Positions 34,007 to 41,304 of a DNA stretch of 64,000 bases are shown here, one piece after another. This DNA comes from Myceligenerans crystallogenes (GTDB lineage Bacteria; Actinomycetota; Actinomycetes; Actinomycetales; Cellulomonadaceae): the NCBI RefSeq assembly GCF_039529775.1, contig NZ_BAAANL010000005.1:186001-250000 (forward strand), in the 5' to 3' direction. The translations under genes were made by a program, and so were the position numbers. The notes under the pieces were generated by a model. That model did not search any database. It was not told where the DNA came from and saw nothing but the letters and a program-made list of their open reading frames with translations. The stretch's first letter is position 1. Each line of letters begins with the position of its first letter.

Positions 34007-35050
34007 ATGCTCGGAAATCAGTACGTGGAGGCCTACCACCGGCTGACGAAAGAGGCCAACGACGCCGGGCTGATGCGCCGTCGCTACGGCTTCTACTGGA
34101 CCATGATGCCCCTCTGGGCACTGGCCGCGGCGGGCATCCTGGCGGGCGTGGTCCTGCTGGGCGACACCTGGTGGCAGCTCGTCCTGGCGGCCCTGCTCGG
34201 CGTGGTGATGTCTCAGCTCGCGTTCCTCGGGCACGAAGCGGCCCACCAGCAGATCTTCGCGTCCCAGAGCTGGAACGAGTGGACGGCCCGGATCATCGTC
34301 GGCCTGGTCAACGGACTCAGCTACGGCTGGTGGGTGGACAAGCACGGCCGGCATCACGCGAACCCGAACAAGGAGCGCGAGGACCCCGACGTCGAGTCCA
34401 CCGTGCTGTCGTTCACGCCCGACAGCACCGACCGGCGCACCGGGCTCGCCGCACGTCTCGCCAGGTACCAGGGCTACTACTTCCTGCCGCTGCTGCTCTT
34501 CGAGGGATTCTCCCTGCACGTCAGCTCGGTCAGGACGATCCTCACCGGCAGGGACGTCGCGCACCGGTGGACCGAGATCGTCTTCGTCGGCATCCGGGTG
34601 GTCGGCTACCTGGCGTTCCTGTTCGTCGTCCTGCCACCCGGAAAGGCGGCCGCCTTCGTGGCCGTGCAGGTCGCGGTCTTCGGGTTCCTGCTGGGCGGCG
34701 CGTTCTCCCCGAACCACATCGGGATGCCCACCGTGCCGCACGACGCCGACATCGACTTCCTGCGCCGTCAGGTGCACATGTCGCGCAACGTCCGTGGCGG
34801 GCCGGTGGTGCACTTCCTGATGGGCGGCCTGGAGTACCAGGTGGAGCACCACCTGTTCCCCATGGCGCCGCGCCCGAACCTGCCCGCCGTGCAACGGCTG
34901 GTGCGCTCGCACTGCGCCGGCAACGGCATCCCCTACACGGAGACGTCGCTCCCCGGGGCGTTCCGGACGATCATCGCCTACCTCAACCAGGTCGGGCTGA
35001 GGAACCGCGACCCGTACACCTGCCCGCTGGTTCGCCGGTACCGCGGCTGA
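34007..35050 (+). CDS. Membrane fatty acid desaturase
   Basis: 347 aa with GAGAGGTGG upstream. The three histidine boxes of acyl-lipid/acyl-CoA desaturases are present: HEAAHQ (near residue 78), HGRHHAN (about 115) and VEHHLFP (about 285), between paired transmembrane helices. It introduces a double bond into membrane acyl chains at the di-iron site; regioselectivity is not readable. A ferredoxin gene begins 14 nt downstream and is the likely electron donor. Membrane-fluidity adjustment is the probable role. Confidence 0.93.
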   Translation: MLGNQYVEAYHRLTKEANDAGLMRRRYGFYWTMMPLWALAAAGILAGVVLLGDTWWQLVLAALLGVVMSQLAFLGHEAAHQQIFASQSWNEWTARIIVGLVNGLSYGWWVDKHGRHHANPNKEREDPDVESTVLSFTPDSTDRRTGLAARLARYQGYYFLPLLLFEGFSLHVSSVRTILTGRDVAHRWTEIVFVGIRVVGYLAFLFVVLPPGKAAAFVAVQVAVFGFLLGGAFSPNHIGMPTVPHDADIDFLRRQVHMSRNVRGGPVVHFLMGGLEYQVEHHLFPMAPRPNLPAVQRLVRSHCAGNGIPYTETSLPGAFRTIIAYLNQVGLRNRDPYTCPLVRRYRG

Positions 35051-35064
35051 GGCCTGGAGGACGC

Positions 35065-35286
35065 ATGAAGCCCACCATCAACCCCGACACCTGCATCGCC
35101 TCGGCCAACTGCAGCCGGACCGCGCCCCGGGTCTTCGCGAATCTCGAGGAGAACGACGGGTTCGTCAGCATCATCGACGAGAACCCGCCCGAATCGGAGT
35201 GGCCGGCCGTGCGGGCGGCCGAGGAGCAGTGCCCGTCGGGGACGATCCACATCGAGAAGGACGCCGGGGCAGCGGCCGGGGGTTGA
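35065..35286 (+). CDS. Ferredoxin, probably [3Fe-4S] type
   Basis: 73 aa, GGAGG upstream. INPDTCIASANCSRTAPRVF provides C10 and C16 in a Cx5C arrangement, and EEQCPSGTI provides the distal cysteine. This three-cysteine layout is typical of small actinobacterial [3Fe-4S] ferredoxins that serve P450s or other oxygenases. Here it is immediately downstream of the desaturase, so a dedicated donor role is inferred. A terminator follows. Confidence 0.92.
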   Translation: MKPTINPDTCIASANCSRTAPRVFANLEENDGFVSIIDENPPESEWPAVRAAEEQCPSGTIHIEKDAGAAAGG

Positions 35287-35290
35287 GGCG

Positions 35291-35321
35291 GCTCCGGGCC
35301 CGGGTCAGGCAGGCCCGGAGC
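35291..35321. terminator. Bidirectional terminator
   Basis: GCTCCGGGCC (35291-35300) and GGCCCGGAGC (35312-35321) pair perfectly; it lies between the convergent ferredoxin and secreted-protein genes. Confidence 0.8.
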
Positions 35322-35331
35322 GTCAGAGGGA

Positions 35332-35847
35332 TCAGGTCCAGGCGCTGACCGTCAGGTAGAGGTTCCAGCGCCACACGTTCGGCGCGACCGACACGTACTG
35401 GCAGATGTAGCCGTTGTAGGTGCTGCTCTGCGCGTCGAGGTTCGCGCCCTTGACCTCACACGCGGAGCTGCTGGTCTCCTGGCTGACCCACGACTGCGTG
35501 GTCACCCCCCACACCATCGGCACCGTCTGGGTCGTCGTGACCGTCTCGTACCAGTAGACACGCAGGGTGTACACGGTGTCGTAGCCGGTCCACCGGGAGG
35601 TGCAGGTGTAGTCGGTCCACGGGTCCGTCTGCACGTACTGGTAGCCGGTCCGGCCGCACCACTCACCGGTTCCCTCGCCGACGACCATCGTGTCGCGCGT
35701 GACCTTCTGCGTGGTCGTCACGGTCTTGGTCGGCACGGGCCCGGACGGCTGCGGCGCCGGCGCGGCCGCCGCCGGTCCCGCGAAGGCGACGGCGGCCACC
35801 ATCAGCCCTGCGGCCAGGGTGAGGGACTTGCTCATGAACGAACGCAT
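35332..35847 (-). CDS. Secreted Thr/Tyr/Trp-rich protein, unknown
   Basis: 171 aa from ATG 35847 with AAGGAGGA about 9 nt upstream. Signal peptide about 1-28 (SLTLAAGLMVAAVAFAGPAAA). The mature protein opens with Pro-rich sequence, then TKTVTTTQKVTRDTMVVGEG, and contains four cysteines plus many Tyr and Trp (YQYVQTDPWTDYTC, VYWYETVTTTQTVPMVWG). It looks like an extracellular beta-sandwich. No family recognised. Confidence 0.8.
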   Translation of the reverse strand: MRSFMSKSLTLAAGLMVAAVAFAGPAAAAPAPQPSGPVPTKTVTTTQKVTRDTMVVGEGTGEWCGRTGYQYVQTDPWTDYTCTSRWTGYDTVYTLRVYWYETVTTTQTVPMVWGVTTQSWVSQETSSSACEVKGANLDAQSSTYNGYICQYVSVAPNVWRWNLYLTVSAWT

Positions 35848-36223
35848 CAAGGGGGTCCTCCTTCGTGAGGTGCACGACGACGTCGTGCGAGATCTCGGAC
35901 CGAGGAACCCGGGACGGGTTCGCCGGACCGCAACCGTCAGGGCGAGCACAACCCTCCAACAAGGACGAATAAGCGTTTCACCAGCGGTTTCACCCACCAC
36001 GACACCGGGGCTGCCGGGCCATGCGCCGTAGTGCGCCCGGCGGCGACGGGGTGCGAACGGTGTGCCGAAATGCAGGCCCCTTCTCCAGCAGGCGCGCTCG
36101 TCCTCGTCCCGACAAATCGCCCCACCGAATGCCCAGGGCGCCACAGAACCCTCCGGCCATCGCGGGAGTCCTGCGGGCCGAGCCCCTGCGCCGCATAAAA
36201 CCACAGGTCAGAGCACGTGTAAC
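35848..36223. other. 376-bp gap between the secreted-protein gene and rnpB
   Basis: No supported gene. It should hold the promoter of the secreted-protein gene (minus strand) and the 3' flank of rnpB. I see no strong hairpin or repeat. Confidence 0.4.
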
Positions 36224-36607
36224 GGACGAGTCGGTCTGTACGCCGGGTTCTGTTCCCGTGCCGGGTTGCCCTGGCGCGGGTGACGGTCATCCATCTAGGC
36301 CCAGCGTTGCCGCTGGGCTCGAGCGGTCTACCCGGGAGCTCGGGCGAGCAGCCCTCGAGCACTCCCTGTCTGACCTTGCTCCGGGTGGGGTTTACCTAGC
36401 CGCCCCTGTCACCAGGGGCGCTGGTGGTCTCTTACACCGCCGTTTCACCCTTACCGACGCCGGTCTCCCGGCGCAGGCGGTCTGTTTTCTGTGGCACTGT
36501 CCCGCGGGTCACCCCGGGTGGCCGTTAGCCACCACCCTGCTCTACGGAGCCCGGACGTTCCTCGCCCCCGGGAATCCCGGGGCCGCGACCGTCCGACCGA
36601 CTCGTCC
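36224..36607 (-). ncRNA. rnpB: RNase P RNA, bacterial type A
   Basis: About 384 nt on the minus strand; ends set by the P1 helix pairing GACCGACTCGTCC (36595-36607) with GGACGAGTCGGTC (36224-36236). Conserved elements on the minus strand include GAGGAACGTCCGGGCTCC near the 5' end, ACAGAAAACAGACCGCC and GGTAAGGGTGAAACGGCGG. It is the catalytic subunit that matures tRNA 5' ends. AGCCTA at 36617-36622 (TAGGCT on the minus strand) is a good -10 box. A 59-bp repeat element starts 37 bp beyond the 5' end and would occupy the upstream promoter. Confidence 0.95.
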
Positions 36608-36643
36608 GCGCAGGCCAGCCTACCTCCTCCAAGCCAAGGCGGC

Positions 36644-36702
36644 GTCAGTAGCAGTTCGAATCCATTCGAAACCCGCTTTCGGGGGTCTGAAGTTCTACTG
36701 AG
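36644..36702 (+). repeat. 59-bp hairpin element, copy 3
   Basis: GTCAGTAGCA (36644-36653), then GTTCGAATCCATTCGAA, variable middle, and TTCTACTGAG (two mismatches to the left arm). Same length and orientation as copies 1 and 2, but 29-30 kb away, next to the rnpB promoter. Confidence 0.9.
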
Positions 36703-36753
36703 GCCAAGTTCAATGTGGGGTTCGGTGGCGTGAACGTCCTGACGGTCGGGGTG

Positions 36754-37137
36754 TCAGACCTCTACGCGGTAGCCCAGCTTCAGCTCGTCGCCGGACATCC
36801 CTCGGATGCCCCAGTTCTCCCGCGGGCTCTCCCGGATCACCAGCTCCAGGTCGTCGGCCGCCAGGCCGAGTCCCGGCGCGACGTCGTCGTACATCGCCCT
36901 GATCAGCTCCCGCTTGGCCTCGCGCGTGCGGCCCTCGAAGCAGTCGATCTCCACGATCAGGTAGGCGTCGGAGCGCGGGGCGACCAGGTCGCCGTCGTCC
37001 AGCCAGCAGAAGCGGTGGAACCGCTTGTCCTCGGGGATGCGCCACGCGCCGACGAGCGCCGCGTGCACGGCGTCGGAGAGCTCGTCCCTCCGCGAGCGCC
37101 ACGCGGACCGGTTCCCGTACACCTTGACCTGCACCAT
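36754..37137 (-). CDS. Tautomerase-family protein
   Basis: 127 aa with the Tautomerase_2-like pattern: VQVKVYGNRSAWRSRRDELS, KRFHRFCWL, YLIVEIDCFEGRTREAKREL and LELVIRESPRENWGIRGM. There is no proline at position 2 (Val-Gln instead), the catalytic residue of classic 4-OT enzymes, so a different chemistry or inactive member is possible. Confidence 0.78.
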   Translation of the reverse strand: MVQVKVYGNRSAWRSRRDELSDAVHAALVGAWRIPEDKRFHRFCWLDDGDLVAPRSDAYLIVEIDCFEGRTREAKRELIRAMYDDVAPGLGLAADDLELVIRESPRENWGIRGMSGDELKLGYRVEV

Positions 37138-37260
37138 GACCGAAACCCTACTGGTGCGGCCCGCTCACGGGCCCCGGTGGACGCAAGCACCTGAGCCGGA
37201 CCCGCCCGGCACCGCCCGGCGGACGATGCACGGCCGGACCACCGACGACGCACCACGGAC

Positions 37261-37353
37261 CACGCGCCACGCGCCACGCGCTACGAGCTACGAGCTACGG
37301 GGCCACAGGGCCACAGGGCCACGGACAGACCACAGACCACACGAGACCCACGG
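37261..37353 (+). repeat. Degenerating heptamer tandem repeat upstream of yaaA
   Basis: Three CACGCGC, two TACGAGC plus TACGGGG, two CCACAGGG, CCACGGA, two CAGACCA, CACGAGA. Mostly period 7, with each unit starting CAC, TAC or similar. The array ends 12 bp before the TAAACT -10 box of the yaaA promoter. Confidence 0.8.
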
Positions 37354-37377
37354 CAACCGCCCCCGTAAACTCGTCCG

Positions 37378-38205
37378 GTGCTTCTCCTCCTCCCGCCGTC
37401 CAAGGGCAAGACGCCCGCGGCCGACGGCGCCGCGCCCGTGGACCTCTCCGCGCTCGCGCATCCTGGCCTGACCGCCCACCGCCGTCAGGTACTCGACGCG
37501 CTCGCCGCGGTCTCCGTGCGCGACGACGCCGCGGACCTCCTCGGCGTCAGCCCCAATCTCGCCGACGACGTCGCCCGCAACGCCCACCTCAAGGACGCCC
37601 CCGCGGGCCCGGCCGCCACGGTCTACACCGGCGTCCTGTACGCCGCCGCCGGCCTCGCGACCCTGCCCGCCGACGCCGCCGAGCGCGCCGCCCGGACGGT
37701 CCGCATCTTCTCCGGCCTGTGGGGCGCGGTCGCGCCCGGCGACCACATCCCCCCGTACCGCCTGTCGATGGGGGTGTCGCTGCCCGACGTCGGCCCGCTG
37801 GCGAAGTCCTGGCAGCCCCACCTCGCCGCCGAGCTGGGGCCGCGGGCCATGGGCGACGTCGTCGTCGACTGCCGTTCCGCGACGTACGTCGCGGCCTGGA
37901 AACCCGCCACGACCGGGGACGACGCCGCCGAGTGGGTCACGGTCCGCGTGGTCCGTGAGACGGCCGGCAAGCGTGCGGTGGTCTCCCACAACGCCAAGCA
38001 CACCCGCGGCGTCCTGGCGGGCCACCTGCTGCGCCGCCCCGCGGAACCGACGTCGGCCGCGGAGGTCCTGGAGGCTGCCCGCGAACTGCTGAACCAGGTC
38101 ATCCTCACGGAGATCACGACAGGCAACACCCAGACCCTGATCGAGGCCACCCTCACCCCGGCGAAATCCCGCGGCCCGCAGACCCTGGAACTCGTCCTGG
38201 CCTGA
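37378..38205 (+). CDS. yaaA: YaaA (DUF328) peroxide stress protein
   Basis: 275 aa from GTG 37378. TAAACT at 37366-37371 ends 6 nt before the GTG with no Shine-Dalgarno, a leaderless start. LLLPPSKGKTPA at the N-terminus is the family signature, followed by YTGVLYAAAGLATL, RIFSGLWGAVAPGDHIPPYR and a DNA-binding-like helical core. In E. coli YaaA lowers free iron and protects DNA from peroxide. A heptamer repeat lies in its promoter. Confidence 0.93.
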   Translation: MLLLLPPSKGKTPAADGAAPVDLSALAHPGLTAHRRQVLDALAAVSVRDDAADLLGVSPNLADDVARNAHLKDAPAGPAATVYTGVLYAAAGLATLPADAAERAARTVRIFSGLWGAVAPGDHIPPYRLSMGVSLPDVGPLAKSWQPHLAAELGPRAMGDVVVDCRSATYVAAWKPATTGDDAAEWVTVRVVRETAGKRAVVSHNAKHTRGVLAGHLLRRPAEPTSAAEVLEAARELLNQVILTEITTGNTQTLIEATLTPAKSRGPQTLELVLA

Positions 38206-38229
38206 TCCGGCCCCGCCGCGGCGAGCCCA

Positions 38230-38298
38230 CCACGAGGTTCACGTGCGACCACGAGCTTCCCGACGCATCGGCCGAGTGCGGCAACGGAAACCTCGTGG
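38230..38298 (+). terminator. Long-loop inverted repeat after yaaA
   Basis: CCACGAGGTT (38230-38239) and AACCTCGTGG (38289-38298) pair perfectly across a 49-nt loop that contains further CACGAG/CTCGT sequences. It may be part of the yaaA terminator or of the repeat cluster that follows. Confidence 0.45.
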
Positions 38299-38358
38299 TC
38301 GCCCACCGGACCTCGTTGCCGAACCAGGACCCCGCCGCCGAGCCCGAACCTCGTTGCC

Positions 38359-38517
38359 GGGACGAGATCTCCTGGCCAGGCTGCAGCCTTGCAGCCGCGC
38401 CAGGCCTCGTCGTCGAGCCAGAACCTCGTTGCCGAGCCGGAACCTCGTTGGCGGGACGAGATCTCCTAGCCGGGCCGCAGCCTTGCGGCCGCACGAGGCC
38501 TCGTCGTCGAGCCAGAA
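38359..38517 (+). repeat. Two tandem ~94-bp structured repeats
   Basis: Units start at 38359 and 38453 with GGGACGAGATCTCCT. Each contains GACGAG paired with a downstream CTCGTC and an inner hairpin: GGCTGCA-GCCT-TGCAGCC in the first (38379-38396), GGCCGCA-GCCT-TGCGGCC in the second (38473-38490). The two copies differ by a compensatory T-A to C-G pair. ACCTCGTTGCCG words are scattered between them. The Nif3 promoter follows directly. Confidence 0.8.
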
Positions 38518-38553
38518 CGTCGCGGCCGGGGCGCCTGGCGTAGGCTCGCCGTC

Positions 38554-39558
38554 GTGAGCAGTGCGCCTACGCTGGCCGACGTCGTCGGCGTCCTCGAGTC
38601 GTTGTACCCGCCCTCGACGGCGGAGGGGTGGGATGCCGTCGGGCTCGTGGCCGGGGATCCCGGGGCCGAGGTGCGCAAGGTGCTGTTCGCCGTCGATCCC
38701 GTGGCCGACGTCGTCGACGAGGCGCTCGAGTGGGGCGCCGACCTGCTCGTCACGCATCACCCGTTGTTCCTGCGCGGCGTGCACTCCGTGGCCGCCACCA
38801 CGTTCAAGGGGTCCGTGGTGCACCGGCTCGTCACGTCGGGCTGCGCGCTGCACGTCGCGCACACCAACGCCGACTCCGCCCCGCGCGGCGTCGCCGACGC
38901 GCTCGCGGATCTCGTCGGGATCACCGACCGCCGTCCGCTCGTCGCCAGGGCCGCCGCCGGCGACGCGTCCGGCTCCTCCGGGGCCGCCAGCGGCGGCGCG
39001 CCCGGTTCCAGAGCCGTCGTCGGCGGCGCGCTCCGTTCCAGGGCCGCCGTCGGCGGTAACGCGCCCGGTTCCAGGGCCGACGACGCCGCGATCGGCATCG
39101 GCCGCGTCGGCACCCTCGCCGAGCCCGTCACGCTGCGCGAGTTCGCCGGGCGCGTCCGGGACGTCCTGCCCGCGACCGCCCAGGGCATCCGGTTCTCCGG
39201 CGACCCGGACGCGCTGGTCCGCACGGCCGCCGTCGTCGGCGGATCCGGCGACTCGTTGTTCGACGACGTCCGCGCGGCCGGCGTCGACGTGTACGTGACG
39301 TCCGACCTGCGGCACCACCCCGCGTCCGAGCTGCGCGAACGCGCGGCCTTCGAAGCGAGCACAGCCGGACGCCCGCGCCGCCCGGACCGCCCCGGCACCC
39401 CCTTCCTCGTCGACACCGCGCACTACGCCAGCGAGTGGCCCTGGCTCCGGTACGCCGCCGAGGATCTCGCGGCCGGGCTCGGCTCGGCCGGGCTGCCGCC
39501 CGTGCGCACACGTATCAGCGAGGTCGTCACGGACCCCTGGACCGGCGTGGCGCGGTAG
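38554..39558 (+). CDS. Nif3-like dinuclear metal-centre protein (DUF34)
   Basis: 334 aa from GTG 38554; TAGGCT at 38541-38546 lies 7 nt upstream (leaderless). The N-terminal half has LVTHHPLFLRG with H68/H69 as metal ligands and AHTNADSAPRGVADAL; the C-terminal half has VYVTSDLRHHPASE and VDTAHYASEWPWL. Function of the family is debated (possibly GTP cyclohydrolase-like). An internal ~45-residue Gly/Ser/Ala insert built from tandem repeats separates the halves. It heads a cluster with the zinc-ribbon and phosphatase genes, the same order I recall for Rv2230c-Rv2228c. Confidence 0.93.
   Translation: MSSAPTLADVVGVLESLYPPSTAEGWDAVGLVAGDPGAEVRKVLFAVDPVADVVDEALEWGADLLVTHHPLFLRGVHSVAATTFKGSVVHRLVTSGCALHVAHTNADSAPRGVADALADLVGITDRRPLVARAAAGDASGSSGAASGGAPGSRAVVGGALRSRAAVGGNAPGSRADDAAIGIGRVGTLAEPVTLREFAGRVRDVLPATAQGIRFSGDPDALVRTAAVVGGSGDSLFDDVRAAGVDVYVTSDLRHHPASELRERAAFEASTAGRPRRPDRPGTPFLVDTAHYASEWPWLRYAAEDLAAGLGSAGLPPVRTRISEVVTDPWTGVAR
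38992..39084 (+). repeat. Three in-frame repeats inside the Nif3 gene
   Basis: Units at 38992, 39022 (30 bp each) and 39052 (33 bp) all contain a CCGTTCCAG- or CGGTTCCAG-type core followed by GGGCCG and encode variants of GGAPGSRAVV. They expand a linker without breaking the frame. Confidence 0.85.
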
Positions 39559-39600
39559 CGTGTCTCGGACCGGTACGACCCTGGCGAGAGGAACCCGCAC

Positions 39601-40332
39601 ATGCCCACAGCTCCCCCCGACGACCAGCGCAAACTCCTGGAGGTCCAGGCCCTGGACACCCGCCTCCAGCAGCTCGCGCACTCCCGGCGCAACCACCCCG
39701 CGCTGGCCCGCATCCAGGAGCTCGAAGGGCAGATCAAGGACCTGAACGGCTCGCTCGTCGAATCGCGCACCGCGGTCGCGGATCTGCGCCGGGAGCTGAC
39801 CAAGGCGGAGACCGACGTGGAACAGGTGCGGTCCCGGTCCGCGCGCGATCAGCAGCGGCTCGACACCGGGTCGGTCGGGGCGAAGGACGCGGTGGCGCTC
39901 ACCGACGAGATCGCCTCCCTCGCCACGCGCCAGGCCGTGCTGGAGGAGGTCGAGCTCGACGTCATGGAGCGGCTCGAGGCGCACGAGGAGGCCCTGGCCA
40001 AGGTCACGGCCGCGCACGACACGCTCGTCGCGGACCGCGACGCCGCGATCGCGGACCGGGACACCGCCTGGGCCGGCCTCGACGCCGACGCGAAGAACGT
40101 CACCGCGGAGCGCGCCGTCCTGGCCGGCGAGCTGGACGCCGGCCTGGTCGCGATGTACGAGCGCATCCGCGCCCACTCCGGCGGCATGGCCGCCGCTCCC
40201 CTGCGCGAGGGCCGCTGCGAGGGCTGCCGTCTCGAGCTCCCGCCGGGCGACCTCGCCGCCGCGCGGGCCGCGGCTCCCGAGCAGGTCGTCACGTGCGAGG
40301 AGTGCGGCCGGATCCTCGTGCGGAACGCCTGA
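39601..40332 (+). CDS. Coiled-coil C4-type zinc-ribbon protein
   Basis: 243 aa. A long coiled coil (about residues 10-180) starts with DQRKLLEVQALDTRLQQLAH and includes KDAVALTDEIASLATRQAVL. The C-terminus is a zinc ribbon: CEGCRLELPPGDL and VTCEECGRILVR, two CxxC knuckles. It matches the DUF164/zf-RING_7 family found between Nif3 and RNase H genes in actinobacteria. Probably a nucleic-acid or protein scaffold; function unproven. The stop overlaps the next start (TGATG). Confidence 0.9.
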   Translation: MPTAPPDDQRKLLEVQALDTRLQQLAHSRRNHPALARIQELEGQIKDLNGSLVESRTAVADLRRELTKAETDVEQVRSRSARDQQRLDTGSVGAKDAVALTDEIASLATRQAVLEEVELDVMERLEAHEEALAKVTAAHDTLVADRDAAIADRDTAWAGLDADAKNVTAERAVLAGELDAGLVAMYERIRAHSGGMAAAPLREGRCEGCRLELPPGDLAAARAAAPEQVVTCEECGRILVRNA

Positions 40333-41072
40333 TGGCGGCCGCACCCGACCCCACGCAGGCCGCCCCGGGTTATGACACCCACATGCGGCGTCCGCCCGGC
40401 TCCGTCAGCCGGTTCGACGGCGCGCTGCCGCTGACCGCCGTCCTGGTGCGGCACGGCGTCACGCCGATGACGGAGGCCGGCGCCTACTCGGGTTCCGACG
40501 TGCCCGGCCCCGCGCTGTCGGCGCGCGGGCGGGGACAGGCGGCGGAGGCGGCCGACGCCGTGTTCCGGATCGGACGGGACGTGCGCGGGCTGTGGCCGGA
40601 CGTGCCGCAGCCGAGCGCCGTCGTCGCCTCGCCGATGGTGCGCACGCAGGAGACGGCGGCGGCCGTCGGACGCCGGCTCGGGCTGCCCGTGACGCAGGAC
40701 GAGCAGTTCGCCGAGTGCCGGTTCGGCGACTGGGAGGGCCTGACCGCCGCGCAGATCGAGGCGGGCTGGCCCGGGGAGCTGCACCTGTGGCACAGCACCG
40801 GCACGTTCGTGCCGCCGCGCGGGGAGTCGTACGCGCAGGTCGGCGCGCGGGTCTGGGACGGGATGCAGGAGCTCGTCTCCGGCGGGGTGGGGCGCACCGT
40901 CGTCGTCGTCGGGCATGCGGCGCAGATCCGCACCGCCGTCGGGCAGGCGATGGGAGCTCCCGCGTCGCACTGGTCGCGGATCCGGATCCCCCCGGCCAGC
41001 CTGTCGGTGCTGCGGTTGTGGGCCGACGGCGCCTCCGAGGTGACGACGGTCGGTTTCCCGACGGACAGCTGA
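40332..41072 (+). CDS. Histidine phosphatase family protein
   Basis: 246 aa overlapping the zinc-ribbon gene by one base. LVRHGVTPMTEAGAYSG has the R40-H41-G42 catalytic motif; ASPMVRTQETAAAVG and VVVVGHAAQIRTAVG are the other two motifs of the phosphoglycerate-mutase-like fold. In mycobacteria the syntenic protein (Rv2228c, as I recall) has an N-terminal RNase H domain fused to this CobC-like phosphatase. Here only ~30 disordered residues precede the phosphatase, so the RNase H half is absent. Confidence 0.9.
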   Translation: MAAAPDPTQAAPGYDTHMRRPPGSVSRFDGALPLTAVLVRHGVTPMTEAGAYSGSDVPGPALSARGRGQAAEAADAVFRIGRDVRGLWPDVPQPSAVVASPMVRTQETAAAVGRRLGLPVTQDEQFAECRFGDWEGLTAAQIEAGWPGELHLWHSTGTFVPPRGESYAQVGARVWDGMQELVSGGVGRTVVVVGHAAQIRTAVGQAMGAPASHWSRIRIPPASLSVLRLWADGASEVTTVGFPTDS

Positions 41073-41156
41073 CCCACGGTCGCTGACCTCGGGAAACGAC
41101 CGTCATCACGCCGGACGGCCGCCCTTTGCGCGCGAAGCGTTTAGGGCAGTCGCGTG

Positions 41157-41168
41157 GATAACGTTTTC
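41157..41168. promoter_or_regulatory. LacI-type palindrome upstream of the xylanase gene
   Basis: GATAACGTTTTC is a 12-bp imperfect palindrome with a central CG and one mismatch pair, the form of LacI-family operators that control glycoside hydrolase genes. No LacI regulator gene is in this window. Confidence 0.45.
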
Positions 41169-41207
41169 GGGGCAGGCTTCGTGCTACATGGCCCTCCCGA
41201 ACACGGG

Positions 41208-41256
41208 CCAGGGCATCGCACCGGCCATCCTCCTTCCCGCCGGTGCGATGCCCTGG
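41208..41256 (+). promoter_or_regulatory. Perfect 17-bp hairpin in the xylanase leader
   Basis: CCAGGGCATCGCACCGG (41208-41224) and its exact complement (41240-41256) enclose a pyrimidine-rich 15-nt loop, 35 nt before the ribosome-binding site. There is no U-tract. It could stabilise the mRNA, act as an attenuator, or terminate upstream readthrough. Confidence 0.6.
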
Positions 41257-41304
41257 TCCGTCCTTGGGCGGGCCAGGAACCGAACCCTCGACGAGGAGGA
41301 CGAA

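Noticed and set aside
36224..36607. Open frames across the RNase P RNA region
   Set aside because: The conserved RNase P RNA signatures and the P1 helix account for the sequence.
38236..38533. CRISPR-like array after yaaA
   Set aside because: Only two ~94-bp units plus scattered short words; no regular repeat-spacer pattern and no cas genes.
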